Shown: positions 28,629 to 38,888 of the stretch, piece by piece
Numbering within the stretch: the stretch's first letter is position 1
Layout: each line of letters opens with the position of its first letter
Source: Haliclystus octoradiatus
Lineage: Eukaryota; Cnidaria; Staurozoa; Stauromedusae; Haliclystidae
Reading direction: 5' to 3'
NCBI GenBank assembly: GCA_916610825.1
Contig: OU744454.1
Coordinates: 14,950,336 to 15,014,335 of the forward strand
DNA length: 64,000 nt
The notes under the pieces: generated by a model
What the model saw: the letters and a program-made list of their open reading frames with translations, nothing else
What the model was told of the DNA's origin: nothing
The model's database searches: none
Made by a program: the position numbers and the translations under genes

Positions 28629-31600
28629 TTGAGATCTCAACGAAATATAGTCCGAGATAAAGTGGAGTTCCAAGAGCGATGTCAAAAGGAGGGCGAGTCA
28701 TTTAACTCATACTTAATAGCGCTACACGAGATTGCTAAGAACTGTGAGTTTTGCCAATGCAGTAGAGACGACCGGTTCATCACAAATATTATACGGGGTG
28801 TTACGGATCAGGACTTAAGAAGAAAACTGCTAGAGAAGAAAGTACAAACACTAGAACAATGCGTAGACGTTTGCGAAATATTTGAATCATCAAAAGATGA
28901 TAATGCCGTTCTAAATGCGTCATCCATTGTTAATGCTGTCAAGCAGACGTCACACCGTCCCAAAAATAGTAAAAAGACATACAAAAATTTTAAATGTCAT
29001 GGTTGTCATGGAAATTGTACCACCCGCATGGAATGTCCTTCTTGGGGTAAGCCATGTCCGCATTGTGGTATTAATAATCATCTTGGTGACGTATGCCGCT
29101 ATAAAAAATCAGAGAATGACGCCGCACAGGGAAAAGCCAACGTCAACACAATGTTATTACACGTTAGGGGATCTAACAAAGCCCCTCGAATTCAATGCCA
29201 TATCAAAAATACGCAACTGAACGGTACAAAACAAATAATGTGTCTACCAGATACTGGTGCCGAGGCCACTTGTATGGGTTGGTCAAATGCATCTCAAATT
29301 GGCATTAGTAGAAATATGTTGACCGCTTATAAAGGGAAACCTCTGAAAACGGCAAATGGGCACACAATGATATGTTTTGGAACATTTAAAGCAAGTATTT
29401 CACATGGGAATTATTCCACAGTTGAAACCATTCATGTTTTCCCACATATTTCAGGAACATTATTGTCATGGTTCACATGTCTTGAATTGGGATTATTACC
29501 ATCCAATTATCCTACTCAAATTTCATCTGGTATTAACAGTGTCGCTATCAATTTTACACCTAATCAAACAACTGCATCTGTCAAAGAAGTAAAAGAAAAT
29601 CTTATGTCAGAATTTAAGGATGTATTTGATTGTGAGAATGGATTAAAAGCAATGTACACCAACGAAATGAAAATCAAGCTTCGTGAAGATGCCACACCAT
29701 TCCATATTCACGCCGCCCGTTCAATACCTTATGCATGGCGACCTAAAGTTAAGCAGCTACTAGATGATATGAAACGTCAAGGAATAATCACACCCGTAGA
29801 AGAAGACAGTGAATGGTGTGCACCAATGCATGTTACAACCAAGTCAAACGGTGAATTAAGAATAGTTGGTGATATGCGAGAATTAAATAAGCATGTCATG
29901 CGTCCCATCTACCCACTAGTAACACCGAGAGATGCAGTCACCACTATTGATCATGATGCAAAGATCTTCTCGACGCTTGACGCTAAAAGTGGCTACTGGC
30001 AAATTCCATTAGAAGTAGAAAGTCAGAAGCTGACAACATTTTTGACCCCGTGGGGTCGCTACAAATATCTCCGTGCAACAATGGGTCTAGTCAGCAGTGG
30101 TGACGAATATAACAAAAGAGGAGATGACGCCCTGGGCGGCATGCCTCGTACCATCAAAGTAGTAGACGACATCTTACTTCATGACACTGATATGGATACA
30201 CATATTAAACATTTAAAAACAATATTGGCTAGATGTAGAGAAATGGGTATTACACTTAACCCGAAAATATTTGTTTTTGGTCAATCCATCGTAGATTATG
30301 TCGGATATCGTGTCAGTGCCGAGGGAACTTCAGCAGATCCAAAGAAATTGAAAGCTATCTCTGAATTCCCAACTCCAACCAATATTACCGAGTTGCGGTC
30401 ATTCTTTGGCATGGTTGAACAACTAGCACATTTTTCCCATGATATTTCTTCTGCAAAAGAGCCACTTCGCTACCTCCTCAAGAGCAACAATATATTTCAA
30501 TGGTTACCTGAGCACGACAAAGCCTTCTCTCAAATCAAATATTTGTTATCTCAACCACCTGTATTGGCTCATTTTGATCCTCACCTTCCCATTATGCTTC
30601 ATACTGATGCGTCAAGACTACAAGGACTGGGTTACGCGTTACTACAACGGCAAAATAAAGAATGGCGCCTTATTGAATGCGGATCAAGATTTCTCAATGA
30701 TGCAGAAAGCCGATACGCAGTCATTGAATTGGAATGCTTAGCTGTCGCATGGGCTATGGTGAAATGCAGGATATTTTTACAAGGGCAACATAACTTTACA
30801 GTATTAACTGATCATAAGCCTCTCGTGCCCATACTAAACAATTACTCACTCACTTCAATTGATAATCCACGACTTCAACGATTGAAAGAAAAGTTAGCAC
30901 CGTTCACATTCACTACTGAATGGCGCCAAGGAAAGACTCATGCTATTGCTGACGCATTATCGCGTGCACCAGTTTCACATCCCGAAGAAGATGATTTACT
31001 AGCTGAAGATGCGTCAATCAATAACATCATCGGATCTAAAGAACATTGGACGGATCGAACCGTTGAACTAATACGAAAAGAAGCCAAGGAAGATGAAAAT
31101 TACAAATGTCTCTACAAATATGTTTCTGAAGGTTTCCCATCATCTTCTAAAACACTCCCAGTATATTTAAAACCATACTTCAAATTACGTGATGAATTAT
31201 CAATTGATGGAAATGGATTAATTCTTCGTGCGAAGCAAATTGTCATACCTGCTAAAGCCCGCAACGATATTCTACAGAGATTGCATGCTGCTCATCAAGG
31301 TATCGTCCTAACAAAACAACGTGCTAGACAAGCCGTATACTGGCCTGGTATCAGCAATGACATCGTCAATATTGTATCTAAATGTACCTCATGTCAGTTA
31401 TACTTACCAAGTAACACAAAGGAGCCATACCAGAATGACCCACACCCAACTCGCATTTTTGAAGCAACGTCAGCTGATTACTTCGAACTACATGGACGTC
31501 ATTTTCTTGTGTACGCTGATCGCTACTCTAGTTGGCCAAGCATCACAGCATTTAACAAAGATACAACTACCACACCACTTTGTATCGCTCTCGCTGAACA

Positions 31601-32321
31601 CTTTGCAAATACAGGTGTTCCTTTACGACTACGAACTGATGGTGGACCCCAATTTATTAGCAATGAATTCTCGTCATTTTGTGAAAAGTGGGGTATTCAT
31701 CATCAAACATCCTCTCCACACTATCCCCAATCCAATGGTCATGCCGAAGCGAATGTCAAGAAAGTTAAACATCTGCTGGACAAGACAACATCAAAAGGCA
31801 ACTTTAGAACTGAAGAATTTTACGAAGGTCTTCTAGAGTTACGCAATACTCCATGCCTTGGTGATCTTTCGCCGGCCGAAATAATTTTTGGATACCCGAT
31901 GCGTACCCGTGTTCCCTTGCATCACAGTGCATTTCTTCCCCAATGGAAAGCACCCCTTGAAGAGGGTGCCCAAAAGATGGCTGAATATCTTAGTAATTCA
32001 AAGCAGCACTACAATAAATCAGCTTATTCTCTTCCATCGCTACCTTTAAATTCAAGAGTTTTAATTCAGGATTATCGAACAAAGCGTTGGAACGCGAAAG
32101 GGAAAGTAGAGGCGATCAATAATAATCGCGATTATGTCATTCGCAGAGACAACGGATCGGAGATGCGCCGAAATCGACGTTTCCTGAGAGCCGACCCATC
32201 TACAACACAAGATGATCAACTAACATCTACAAATCAAAAGCAGGATCTGAAAAGTTATGAAAGACGTCACCGCAAACCAATACAACGCTACAGCAATTCC
32301 AACCCTGAAGCAGAGGATTGA
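28629..32321 (+). CDS. Gag (C-terminal part)–Pol polyprotein of Ty3/Gypsy element
   Basis: A 1230-codon open frame directly after the TAG. It starts in Gag sequence (KVEFQERCQKEGESF). In order it then has a Cys/His-rich knuckle region (about 28990-29100), an aspartic protease motif LPDTGAEAT (about 29250) and reverse transcriptase (about 29700-30300, catalytic VVDDILLHD). RNase H follows (about 30590-30990, LHTDAS and TDHKPL), then integrase with an HHCC finger (HQG and CTSC, about 31290-31400), the Asp in TSADYFE, Asp in RTDGGPQF and Glu in GHAEAN. A GPY/F-like module ends it (SRVLIQDY and RRNRRFLRA). All catalytic residues appear intact. No ATG marks the start; the frame is an extension of Gag. 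The missing Gag continuity makes autonomous activity doubtful. Confidence 0.9.
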   Translation: MRSQRNIVRDKVEFQERCQKEGESFNSYLIALHEIAKNCEFCQCSRDDRFITNIIRGVTDQDLRRKLLEKKVQTLEQCVDVCEIFESSKDDNAVLNASSIVNAVKQTSHRPKNSKKTYKNFKCHGCHGNCTTRMECPSWGKPCPHCGINNHLGDVCRYKKSENDAAQGKANVNTMLLHVRGSNKAPRIQCHIKNTQLNGTKQIMCLPDTGAEATCMGWSNASQIGISRNMLTAYKGKPLKTANGHTMICFGTFKASISHGNYSTVETIHVFPHISGTLLSWFTCLELGLLPSNYPTQISSGINSVAINFTPNQTTASVKEVKENLMSEFKDVFDCENGLKAMYTNEMKIKLREDATPFHIHAARSIPYAWRPKVKQLLDDMKRQGIITPVEEDSEWCAPMHVTTKSNGELRIVGDMRELNKHVMRPIYPLVTPRDAVTTIDHDAKIFSTLDAKSGYWQIPLEVESQKLTTFLTPWGRYKYLRATMGLVSSGDEYNKRGDDALGGMPRTIKVVDDILLHDTDMDTHIKHLKTILARCREMGITLNPKIFVFGQSIVDYVGYRVSAEGTSADPKKLKAISEFPTPTNITELRSFFGMVEQLAHFSHDISSAKEPLRYLLKSNNIFQWLPEHDKAFSQIKYLLSQPPVLAHFDPHLPIMLHTDASRLQGLGYALLQRQNKEWRLIECGSRFLNDAESRYAVIELECLAVAWAMVKCRIFLQGQHNFTVLTDHKPLVPILNNYSLTSIDNPRLQRLKEKLAPFTFTTEWRQGKTHAIADALSRAPVSHPEEDDLLAEDASINNIIGSKEHWTDRTVELIRKEAKEDENYKCLYKYVSEGFPSSSKTLPVYLKPYFKLRDELSIDGNGLILRAKQIVIPAKARNDILQRLHAAHQGIVLTKQRARQAVYWPGISNDIVNIVSKCTSCQLYLPSNTKEPYQNDPHPTRIFEATSADYFELHGRHFLVYADRYSSWPSITAFNKDTTTTPLCIALAEHFANTGVPLRLRTDGGPQFISNEFSSFCEKWGIHHQTSSPHYPQSNGHAEANVKKVKHLLDKTTSKGNFRTEEFYEGLLELRNTPCLGDLSPAEIIFGYPMRTRVPLHHSAFLPQWKAPLEEGAQKMAEYLSNSKQHYNKSAYSLPSLPLNSRVLIQDYRTKRWNAKGKVEAINNNRDYVIRRDNGSEMRRNRRFLRADPSTTQDDQLTSTNQKQDLKSYERRHRKPIQRYSNSNPEAED

Positions 32322-32370
32322 TAATTGTTAGTTTAGTGCATTTAATTGATCACATTGTAAAAGGGTCTCC

Positions 32371-32383
32371 GGAGAGGGGGAGA
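32371..32383 (+). promoter_or_regulatory. Polypurine tract
   Basis: GGAGAGGGGGAGA sits directly before the 3' LTR, in the position of the plus-strand primer. Confidence 0.75.
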
Positions 32384-32523
32384 TGTTGTATATTACACGC
32401 ATGCGCATAACGCATGCTTAAGAGTAAGAACACTCATTCATATCTTGTACGCTAGAATACATGACGTATAATAAACTACAGCATTTACATCGTTGTTCTC
32501 TCTGTTGTCTCGAGTTACTTACA
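32384..32523 (+). repeat. 3' LTR
   Basis: 140-bp copy of the 5' LTR (one T/C difference near its start was noticed), followed by the TATAA duplication. Confidence 0.93.
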
Positions 32524-32939
32524 TATAATTATCCCGATATTTTTCTCATCTGTGAAAAACATATATTTTTCTCATCTTAGGGAACTGACTAAGAACTCTG
32601 AACGGACGTACCGCATCGTTTTTCTTTAAGTAGAAACCAAATAGTTATTCCAATTATTCCAAAAAAAGTAATTATAAATCGATATATGAATTTAAAACAC
32701 GTCAATTTTACAAAACAATACAAATAATTGACGTACATAAATTAGCAATACATTTACAAATGATGAGATGCAAACTCATTTCAATAAACGAATATGGAGA
32801 AAAATTAAACTATACTCATATTGCCTATTCTGCAGTATATTATATCCGACTTGATAATCAGTCACGTACGTGATTACTTAAGCCGAGCTTGTCTACCGGT
32901 CTTGATTTCGTCCGTTTTCAAAGAAAGCCGGACAAAGCT

Positions 32940-33126
32940 AAGAAAACGGTGCTCTTTGCTCAATTTCATGTACTCTGATGCGAACACGCTGGGTGCGTAA
33001 TGAGACATAAGAAGATGCTTGAAACATTACGAGCCGCCATATCTGAGCATGATTTTGGCCGCTTGAGTGCCTCGTAGCTCCTAAAGTGTTTGTATCAGAG
33101 TACTCAACACGGATAACCGTTTTCTA
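32940..33126. repeat. Probable MITE with AGAAAACGG ends
   Basis: The left end AGAAAACGGT and inner TGTACTCTGAT pair with ATCAGAGTACTC and ACCGTTTTCTA at the right. It has TA-rich flanks and no coding capacity. It lies between the LTR element and the DNA transposon. Confidence 0.5.
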
Positions 33127-33411
33127 TTTATTTTATAAAATAAATGAACTGTCTATTTTGATATTAAAAAAACTCAAAATAATGATGTGAAATATTCTCC
33201 TAAAATGACGTCATTGTGAGAAACTAGAACGAGTTCGGTTTGTTGCCATAACTTTACGATTTCATTGCCTGACAGAAACATCAACAACAACCAATTAGCA
33301 ATAGTATCACATTCGATGATTTTATAATGTATAATATAATTCCAATTTAGTATTTTAGTCAGCAGATGAATGCTTTGTAGCTACATATTCTCTGGAGCTG
33401 TTTATCAAATC

Positions 33412-33482
33412 ACTATAGAGCGTTTTCCTGTGACGTCACACGCCCTCGAAAATATTGCGGCGGCCATTACGGGGTTCCAATA
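33412..33482. repeat. Left terminal inverted repeat of the transposon
   Basis: Contains the terminal ACTATAGAGCGTTTTCC and the inner GGCCATTACGGGGTTCC. The first ATG of the plus-strand gene follows only 15 bp later, so the promoter of that gene must lie in or beside the repeat. Confidence 0.8.
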
Positions 33483-33496
33483 TTCTGGTTGAGAAA

Positions 33497-36187
33497 ATGG
33501 CGAACGCAGAAGTGAACTCAGCTGACGTTGAAAATAATGAGATACCTCTATCAAATTATGCTCAAAAGTTGAAGAAACATGTGAGAGAACGCTATTTACA
33601 AAAGATTGCTATTATTGGTGTGGATCCATTATTAATTCCTGATGTAAAGTTTGATGGAGATAACCTTCCTCCTATCGAAGCGACAGACATTTTTTCTTAT
33701 CTTGTTATGGATACGAGTCATTACACTCAACAGCAATTCAAAGCTTTTAAAAGCCTTGAAGCTTACAACCAGATGATTTCAGGTTTCATTACTAGTATTT
33801 CTGCTTGTATTATAAAAGATATTTACGTTTTGTTTGGTAAAGTCAGACATTCCCAGCGAATGAATGATCCGCCCGTTCCATTGTGGATTTTGACAGACAA
33901 AAAGGGAACAATTTTATGTGCACATTGCATTGGTTGTATGGCTGGTTTGGGCGAAGTATGTTCACATGTTGCTAGTATACTTTTTTATGCAGAAGTGTGG
34001 ACAAGAATTAATGATAAACTTGCTTGCACACAAGTCAAATGCACATGGCTGCTTCCAACAACTGTAAAGGAGGTATCTTATTCGCCTGTAAAATATATCA
34101 ATTTTGCATCTACCAAAAAAAGAAAATCATTGCTTAATGAAGCCGTTGAAAATGCAGCTAAAGATTTATATAGTAATAAAACTAATGAACCACCAATTAA
34201 CGATTTGAGTGATAAGTCCAAAATCATTCCTTCGCCTTCACCTTCAGAGCTTGCAATATTTCATGCTGCTCTTAACAAATGTGTCATAAAACCAGTTTCA
34301 CTTAGTTTGGTTTTGGATTACGCTGAACAATTTATTAGTAAGAGCAGAGATCTTTCAACAATTATGGATTTATATAATCAACAGTATTTATCTCTATCAT
34401 ATGACCAGCTGTTAGTTAAATGTGATTCCATAAAATTAGACATTGATGAGAAACACATAAATCTCATAGAAGAAGACACCAGAGAGCAATCGCAAGGACA
34501 GTCCTTCTATCTGCATAGAGCTGGTAGAATTGGTGCGTCATCAAGCTACAGTGCAAGTCATTCCAATCCAGCACAGCCTTCACAATCTTTAATCAAGAAT
34601 TTATGCTACCCAGAGCTATTCAAATTTTCTTCAGCTGCTACTGATTTTGGCTGCAAGCATGAAAAGCTTGCAGTACTAGCTTTTGAAGCTGCAATGAAAA
34701 TTGACCATACAAACTATTGTATAAAACCATGTGGACTATTTGTCAGCAAAGATCACCCATTTATTCATGCTACTCCTGACTTTTTGTCATATTGTGACTG
34801 CTGTGGGGAAGGGTGTGGTGAAGTGAAGTGCCCCTACTGCCTTGATGGAATGGATTTCCAAGCATATATGCTTAATCGTAACTGCTGCTTGATAAAGAAG
34901 GACGACGACAGGTATCATTTAGATCCAACACATCCTTATTTTTATCAAGTTCAACAGCAACTGGCCATTACAAAAGTCAAATTTGCTGATTTTGTCGTGT
35001 GTAGATTTGATGGAAGCGATATAGAGTTTATCAGTGATAGAATATGTTATGATTTAGATCACTGGAAGGAGACTTTTCAAAAGTTAGAAACTTTCTGGAA
35101 ATTTTGTATTTTGCCTGAGGTACTTGCCAGGTGGTACACCAGAAAGGACAATATTTTAAAATTGCATTCAAGTGAATGTAATGTCTCATTAACTTGTTTT
35201 TGCCAGCAGAATATTGACGAAGAAACTGTTTCATGCAGAAACACTGAATGCCCTATCAAAAGGTACCATCCCACATGTCTTCAAATGAATGTCAATCAAA
35301 ACAAATTTCCGATTTCATGGTTATGTCCAAACTGTTCCAGATTACCTGAATTTAAACGGCAAAAAACAGTTAATCAAGATGTCAAGCTTGCCATGGAAAT
35401 TAATATTATTTGCTCTTGCAAGAAAGCTTATTGTAAAGGCGATAACATTATGAAATGCTGCAATATCAACTGTTCTAACGGTAAAATATTTCATCTGGAT
35501 TGCCTTGGCTACAAGAGAAGGCCAAAAAACTATAAAACAAACTGGTACTGTAATACTTGTATAACAGAAAGTGCTGAATTAGCAATTGAAGTAGTTGTAT
35601 CATCTGAATCAGATAGTGACGAAGATCTTGCCCTGACTCTTGTTACTGTAGGTACGTCCCGTAAAAGAGCTACTCTAGCTAAACTTACCGATGAACATTT
35701 CAATATAATTAGCAACAATGGTTGGCTTGATTGCGACATAATTCATCAGGCGCAAGTACTGCTGCAGAATTTGAGTCCATCTATGGAAGGGCTTCAGCGC
35801 CCAACACTTGGACCCTGTCGAAATTTTGGCACTGTGAAATCATCATTTGTTCAGATTCTCCACACTGGTACCTCCCATTGGGTTTGCGTCAGCTCTTCTA
35901 GTAGTGAAGGAACTGTTTACCTGTATGACAGCCTCTATCAAGGAAAATGTAACATTGAAACGATAGAGCAAGTCAAAAATTTAGTAGGTAATGTTTACAA
36001 GGAAATTATTTCCATACCAGTATGTCAACAAGACAACCATAGTGACTGTGGTATTTATGCAATTGCATTTGCAACTAGTTTTGTATTAAACACAAACCCT
36101 GCTGACTTTAATTTTGATAAATCAAGAATGAGAATTCATTTGTTAGATTGTTTAGTGTCTGGAATTATGAAAGCATTTCCAGAATAA
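33497..36187 (+). CDS. Transposon protein: SWIM, YqaJ nuclease, two PHD fingers, Ulp1-like protease
   Basis: An intronless 896-aa frame. The ATG at 33497 (AAAATGGCG context) was chosen; the frame is open upstream but without ATG. Domains by rough residue: SWIM-like finger 140-170 (CAHCIGC...CSHVAS); YqaJ/lambda-exonuclease-like PD-(D/E)xK core 345-550 (RIGASS, HATPDF, GCGEVKCP, YFYQVQQQL); PHD finger 566-614 (CFCQQ...WLCPNC); second PHD-like finger 637-688 (CSCKK...WYCNTC); C-terminal Ulp1/C48-like cysteine protease 768-896 with His in SHWVCV, Asp in YDSLY, Gln in VCQQ and Cys in DCGIYAIA. Catalytic residues of both enzymes appear present. It probably processes transposon DNA ends or recombination intermediates, while the PHD and protease parts may act on chromatin or SUMO-type conjugates (inference). 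It converges with the transposase gene. Confidence 0.85.
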   Translation: MANAEVNSADVENNEIPLSNYAQKLKKHVRERYLQKIAIIGVDPLLIPDVKFDGDNLPPIEATDIFSYLVMDTSHYTQQQFKAFKSLEAYNQMISGFITSISACIIKDIYVLFGKVRHSQRMNDPPVPLWILTDKKGTILCAHCIGCMAGLGEVCSHVASILFYAEVWTRINDKLACTQVKCTWLLPTTVKEVSYSPVKYINFASTKKRKSLLNEAVENAAKDLYSNKTNEPPINDLSDKSKIIPSPSPSELAIFHAALNKCVIKPVSLSLVLDYAEQFISKSRDLSTIMDLYNQQYLSLSYDQLLVKCDSIKLDIDEKHINLIEEDTREQSQGQSFYLHRAGRIGASSSYSASHSNPAQPSQSLIKNLCYPELFKFSSAATDFGCKHEKLAVLAFEAAMKIDHTNYCIKPCGLFVSKDHPFIHATPDFLSYCDCCGEGCGEVKCPYCLDGMDFQAYMLNRNCCLIKKDDDRYHLDPTHPYFYQVQQQLAITKVKFADFVVCRFDGSDIEFISDRICYDLDHWKETFQKLETFWKFCILPEVLARWYTRKDNILKLHSSECNVSLTCFCQQNIDEETVSCRNTECPIKRYHPTCLQMNVNQNKFPISWLCPNCSRLPEFKRQKTVNQDVKLAMEINIICSCKKAYCKGDNIMKCCNINCSNGKIFHLDCLGYKRRPKNYKTNWYCNTCITESAELAIEVVVSSESDSDEDLALTLVTVGTSRKRATLAKLTDEHFNIISNNGWLDCDIIHQAQVLLQNLSPSMEGLQRPTLGPCRNFGTVKSSFVQILHTGTSHWVCVSSSSSEGTVYLYDSLYQGKCNIETIEQVKNLVGNVYKEIISIPVCQQDNHSDCGIYAIAFATSFVLNTNPADFNFDKSRMRIHLLDCLVSGIMKAFPE

Positions 36188-36394
36188 TATTTACAATTTC
36201 AGATTTTCTATTTATGTAAATACATCATCAAATAATTTCTTGTTGTTTATTCCATAAATTTTAAAACTTATATATCAGCATATCGGCAACAATGTTTTAT
36301 GTGTTTTGCTTAATTTTTGAATATATTTGCAGCTAAATACTCGTACAAATTAGTGCATTAATTCAAGTTAATGAATTTAAGAACCAATAAAGTA

Positions 36395-36605
36395 AACAGT
36401 AAAGTTCATGAAAATCTTAAAAATGTGTAATAACATTATGGAAAGTTCATGAAAACGGAGCCCTTCAACATTCATGAACTTCATAAACCTTGTCCATGTT
36501 TAACACAGTTTATGAAGTTCATGAACGTTGAATGACTCCATTTTCATGAACTGTTCATGAAAAGAGATAATTTTACAATTTTGAGTTGACTGGTTCGTAA
36601 ACTTA
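36395..36605. repeat. GTTCATGAAC-family element between the two transposon genes
   Basis: Repeated GTTCATGAA motifs and the inverted pair GAAGTTCATGAACGTTGAATG / CATTCAACA-type sequence resemble the elements at 1961, 6235 and 55605. The remaining 36188-37170 spacer is AT-rich and shows no other coding region. Confidence 0.55.
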
Positions 36606-37170
36606 TGAACTTGTTTCACATAGATAATAGATTATAGAAACTCAAACTTGTTACTAGTTAATTGGCATTATTAAGAATGCCTAGTAGCTACTAAATGCCA
36701 CTACAGTAGCATGATCATGAAATTCATATTATTTTATCTCTTTACTTCAGATACAGAAATTTGTATAAATTATCTAACATACTTTTGCCAAACCATCTCT
36801 CGCTTGTTACTTGCAAAATTATTACCTATTAGGTTGTATCATTCAGAAGGTAGATCCACAACAAACAACATCTTAAATAGCAAATCAGACAAGAATATAA
36901 TTCAAGTAATTAAAAAGTTACCGTAGCTAATCTATGTGACGTGGTATTTGCTTAGAATATAGAATACAGAAGAAGCAGTATGTGAGCAGTGAACATTCCT
37001 TGCTTTAATTTGTGAATACTAAATGTTGTAAAATCTATATAAATAATGGTAATTACTGCAAGATATTGCCAAAGATTGTTTACTAATATGATACAGTAGT
37101 TGCCCATGATTGGTAAATAAAATTAGTCATAGTAAAAATGAAAGATGTTACTTTGTGCAGGCATATTGTT

Positions 37171-38673
37171 CTAATCAAAAGGTATGATAGGTGCGCATAG
37201 GTTTACAAGTGCAGAACATACTCTTATGATACTATCAATTGTAGGAACGTCATTTGACCCACTAGGTGTCATGAAGTCAATTGGAAGTGTTCTTTCCAGA
37301 ATGCTGTACTTTTGACGCAACAGTCCAATTACTCTTTCAACATGAATTCTAACATTCGCAATTGTCCTAGTTTTCTCAACATCGATTGGATCAAGTTGAT
37401 CAACACCCTTGGTAAATGCGGGGATTGCCAGTTCTGCACCTGTCATTGTTACACTCTCCTGAATGGTAAAACCTCTATCTGCGAGAACATAATCTCCAGG
37501 CAGTAAGTTTTTCAAAATGCCACAGTTCTCTGTTAAAAATTTATCTGAGGTTCTACCACCCCATGCTTCAGAGACAAAGCTAATTGTACCCTGAGGGGTA
37601 ATTCCAATCAATACCTTGACAGTGTTATGATGCTTATAATTGGAAAACGTCTGCGCCCGTGCTAATAGGTTGGATGGACGCTCAATAAATACTTCGAAAC
37701 AATCTATGATGACTGCTACCTTGTGTCCAAAGGCTTTTTGGTAGCATTTTGGCATCGTAAACCATAATTGTTCTCTGTTAGGCCATGATATAAGTGCAGA
37801 GAGTCTGGCATCAAGAATAGGCATCCAGCTTGAAAATATCTTTGAAATAGCAGACACTGACATCTCAAACCGATATGCTAGATCCTTGAACGGTACACCC
37901 AAGCGTAGCTTTATCAAGACTGCCACAAATTCTTGAAATAGACTCAATGTTGTATTTTTCCTGTTCACAAAAGGAACCACGAATTCGTAAGTGGTAACCA
38001 ATATTTCATAGCTTGGCAAACCAGTATAAAATTTCGTCTTTTCGTCATCGCCATCAAAGTATGACTTTTCAAACGGATTTAAATTTGATGTAGGCATTAA
38101 GTATTCAAATTCTGATGTCTGGGTCGATGAATCAACGTATTTCAAAGGTTCATAGTCACCATTAGCAATATCAAAATCAACAATTTCATCTTGGTCGAAG
38201 TCAGAGCTTTCAGCCTTATCGGTAATTTGTTTATCGTCATCCAGTTTTGATAATTTCAATGCTAACTCAATATCAGCATTTTCAATCATGCGCTTTTTTC
38301 GCTCCTGTGTTCTTATAGCTCTTTCACAAGAACCTTGACTTTTAACTTGGGAGACTTTGGTATGCCCCAACAATAAACTTGGAACCCAATCAGGGTTATG
38401 TTTATCAAATGGCCGAGCAGCTTTACCACTGACAAAATGTTTATCACAAACACGATCATTTCTTAAAATCTTTTCAGTAATTCCCACCCTACTAATAGCT
38501 GATATCCAGAGGGTTCTTCTTTGAGTCGAGAGGATTTTAGATGCTTCTCCTTGGTTTGTTATTATCTCTGGAACTCTTGAAAAGTGAACTTTCTCTACGA
38601 CGACGTCAGTTTGGTTTTTGTTTTGACGTTTGCCAGTCTTTCGGCCACATCCAACTATTAAACACATAGGCAT
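37171..38673 (-). CDS. THAP-domain DDE transposase
   Basis: A 500-aa frame. The ATG at 38673 was chosen because it yields the canonical THAP start MPMCLIVGCG; the frame is open slightly further upstream without ATG. The N-terminal C2CH THAP finger covers about residues 1-95 (MPMC, GCG, the Trp in RTLWIS, CDKHF, and DWVP at its end) and would bind the transposon ends. After an acidic linker and a helical segment (MSVSAISKIFSSW) comes a DDE_Tnp_4/Harbinger-type catalytic core. Its likely residues are Asp in VIIDCFEVF (about 323), Asp in LADRGF (about 398) and Glu in HVERVIGLL (about 445). No stop or frame break was seen, so it may be active. It faces the YqaJ protein gene. Confidence 0.9.
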   Translation of the reverse strand: MPMCLIVGCGRKTGKRQNKNQTDVVVEKVHFSRVPEIITNQGEASKILSTQRRTLWISAISRVGITEKILRNDRVCDKHFVSGKAARPFDKHNPDWVPSLLLGHTKVSQVKSQGSCERAIRTQERKKRMIENADIELALKLSKLDDDKQITDKAESSDFDQDEIVDFDIANGDYEPLKYVDSSTQTSEFEYLMPTSNLNPFEKSYFDGDDEKTKFYTGLPSYEILVTTYEFVVPFVNRKNTTLSLFQEFVAVLIKLRLGVPFKDLAYRFEMSVSAISKIFSSWMPILDARLSALISWPNREQLWFTMPKCYQKAFGHKVAVIIDCFEVFIERPSNLLARAQTFSNYKHHNTVKVLIGITPQGTISFVSEAWGGRTSDKFLTENCGILKNLLPGDYVLADRGFTIQESVTMTGAELAIPAFTKGVDQLDPIDVEKTRTIANVRIHVERVIGLLRQKYSILERTLPIDFMTPSGSNDVPTIDSIIRVCSALVNLCAPIIPFD

Positions 38674-38815
38674 ACTAATAATTGATGATTTAAGTATTTG
38701 TAACAACGAGAAACAACGTATACAAGTGGTATAATCAGTGATCGTCGATTAATGAAAACTAACAGCAAGCGCCACCAAATTTCAACTGCGTTTTCAACCG
38801 TGCGTTTTCAAAAGA

Positions 38816-38888
38816 TTAGGAACCCCATAATGGCAGACGGAAGCTATAGTGACGTAGGCTGATGACGTAGGGGAAAACGCTCTATAGT
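38816..38888. repeat. Right terminal inverted repeat of the transposon
   Basis: Contains AGGAACCCCATAATGGC and the terminal GGAAAACGCTCTATAGT, reverse complements of the left end with a few mismatches. Confidence 0.8.

Larger units (their letters stand above)
27805..32523 (+). mobile_element. Ty3/Gypsy-type LTR retrotransposon
   Basis: Two 140-bp LTRs (27805-27944 and 32384-32523) start TGTTGTAT and end CTTACA. They differ at about one position where compared by eye. They are flanked by the 5-bp duplication TATAA (27800-27804 and 32524-32528). A primer-binding-like TGGCGCAGTTGATAT follows the 5' LTR directly, and the purine tract GGAGAGGGGGAGA precedes the 3' LTR. The domain order protease–RT–RNase H–integrase marks it as Ty3/Gypsy (Metaviridae-like). 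Near-identical LTRs mean a recent insertion, despite the broken Gag region. Confidence 0.95.
33412..38888. mobile_element. Complete ISL2EU/PIF-like DNA transposon with two convergent genes
   Basis: The inverted ends ACTATAGAGCGTTTTCC (33412) and GGAAAACGCTCTATAGT (to 38888) match. A second inverted block lies further in (CCATTACGGGGTTCC against GGAACCCCATAATGG), so the terminal repeats span about 70 bp. A TA target duplication with ends TAGAGCG is a possible reading, but the palindromic CTATAG makes the exact edge ambiguous. It encodes a THAP–DDE transposase (minus) and a YqaJ-domain protein (plus). That pair is known from ISL2EU (IS4EU) elements from memory; PIF/Harbinger is the nearest alternative. 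Both frames are uninterrupted. Confidence 0.85.

Noticed and set aside
35031-35274. Minus-strand frames under the YqaJ/PHD gene
   Set aside because: They are shadows of the plus-strand coding sequence without independent motifs.
33497-36187. YqaJ domain as evidence for a phage or viral origin of the locus
   Set aside because: The gene sits inside matched inverted ends with a THAP–DDE transposase, so a eukaryotic DNA transposon explains it better.
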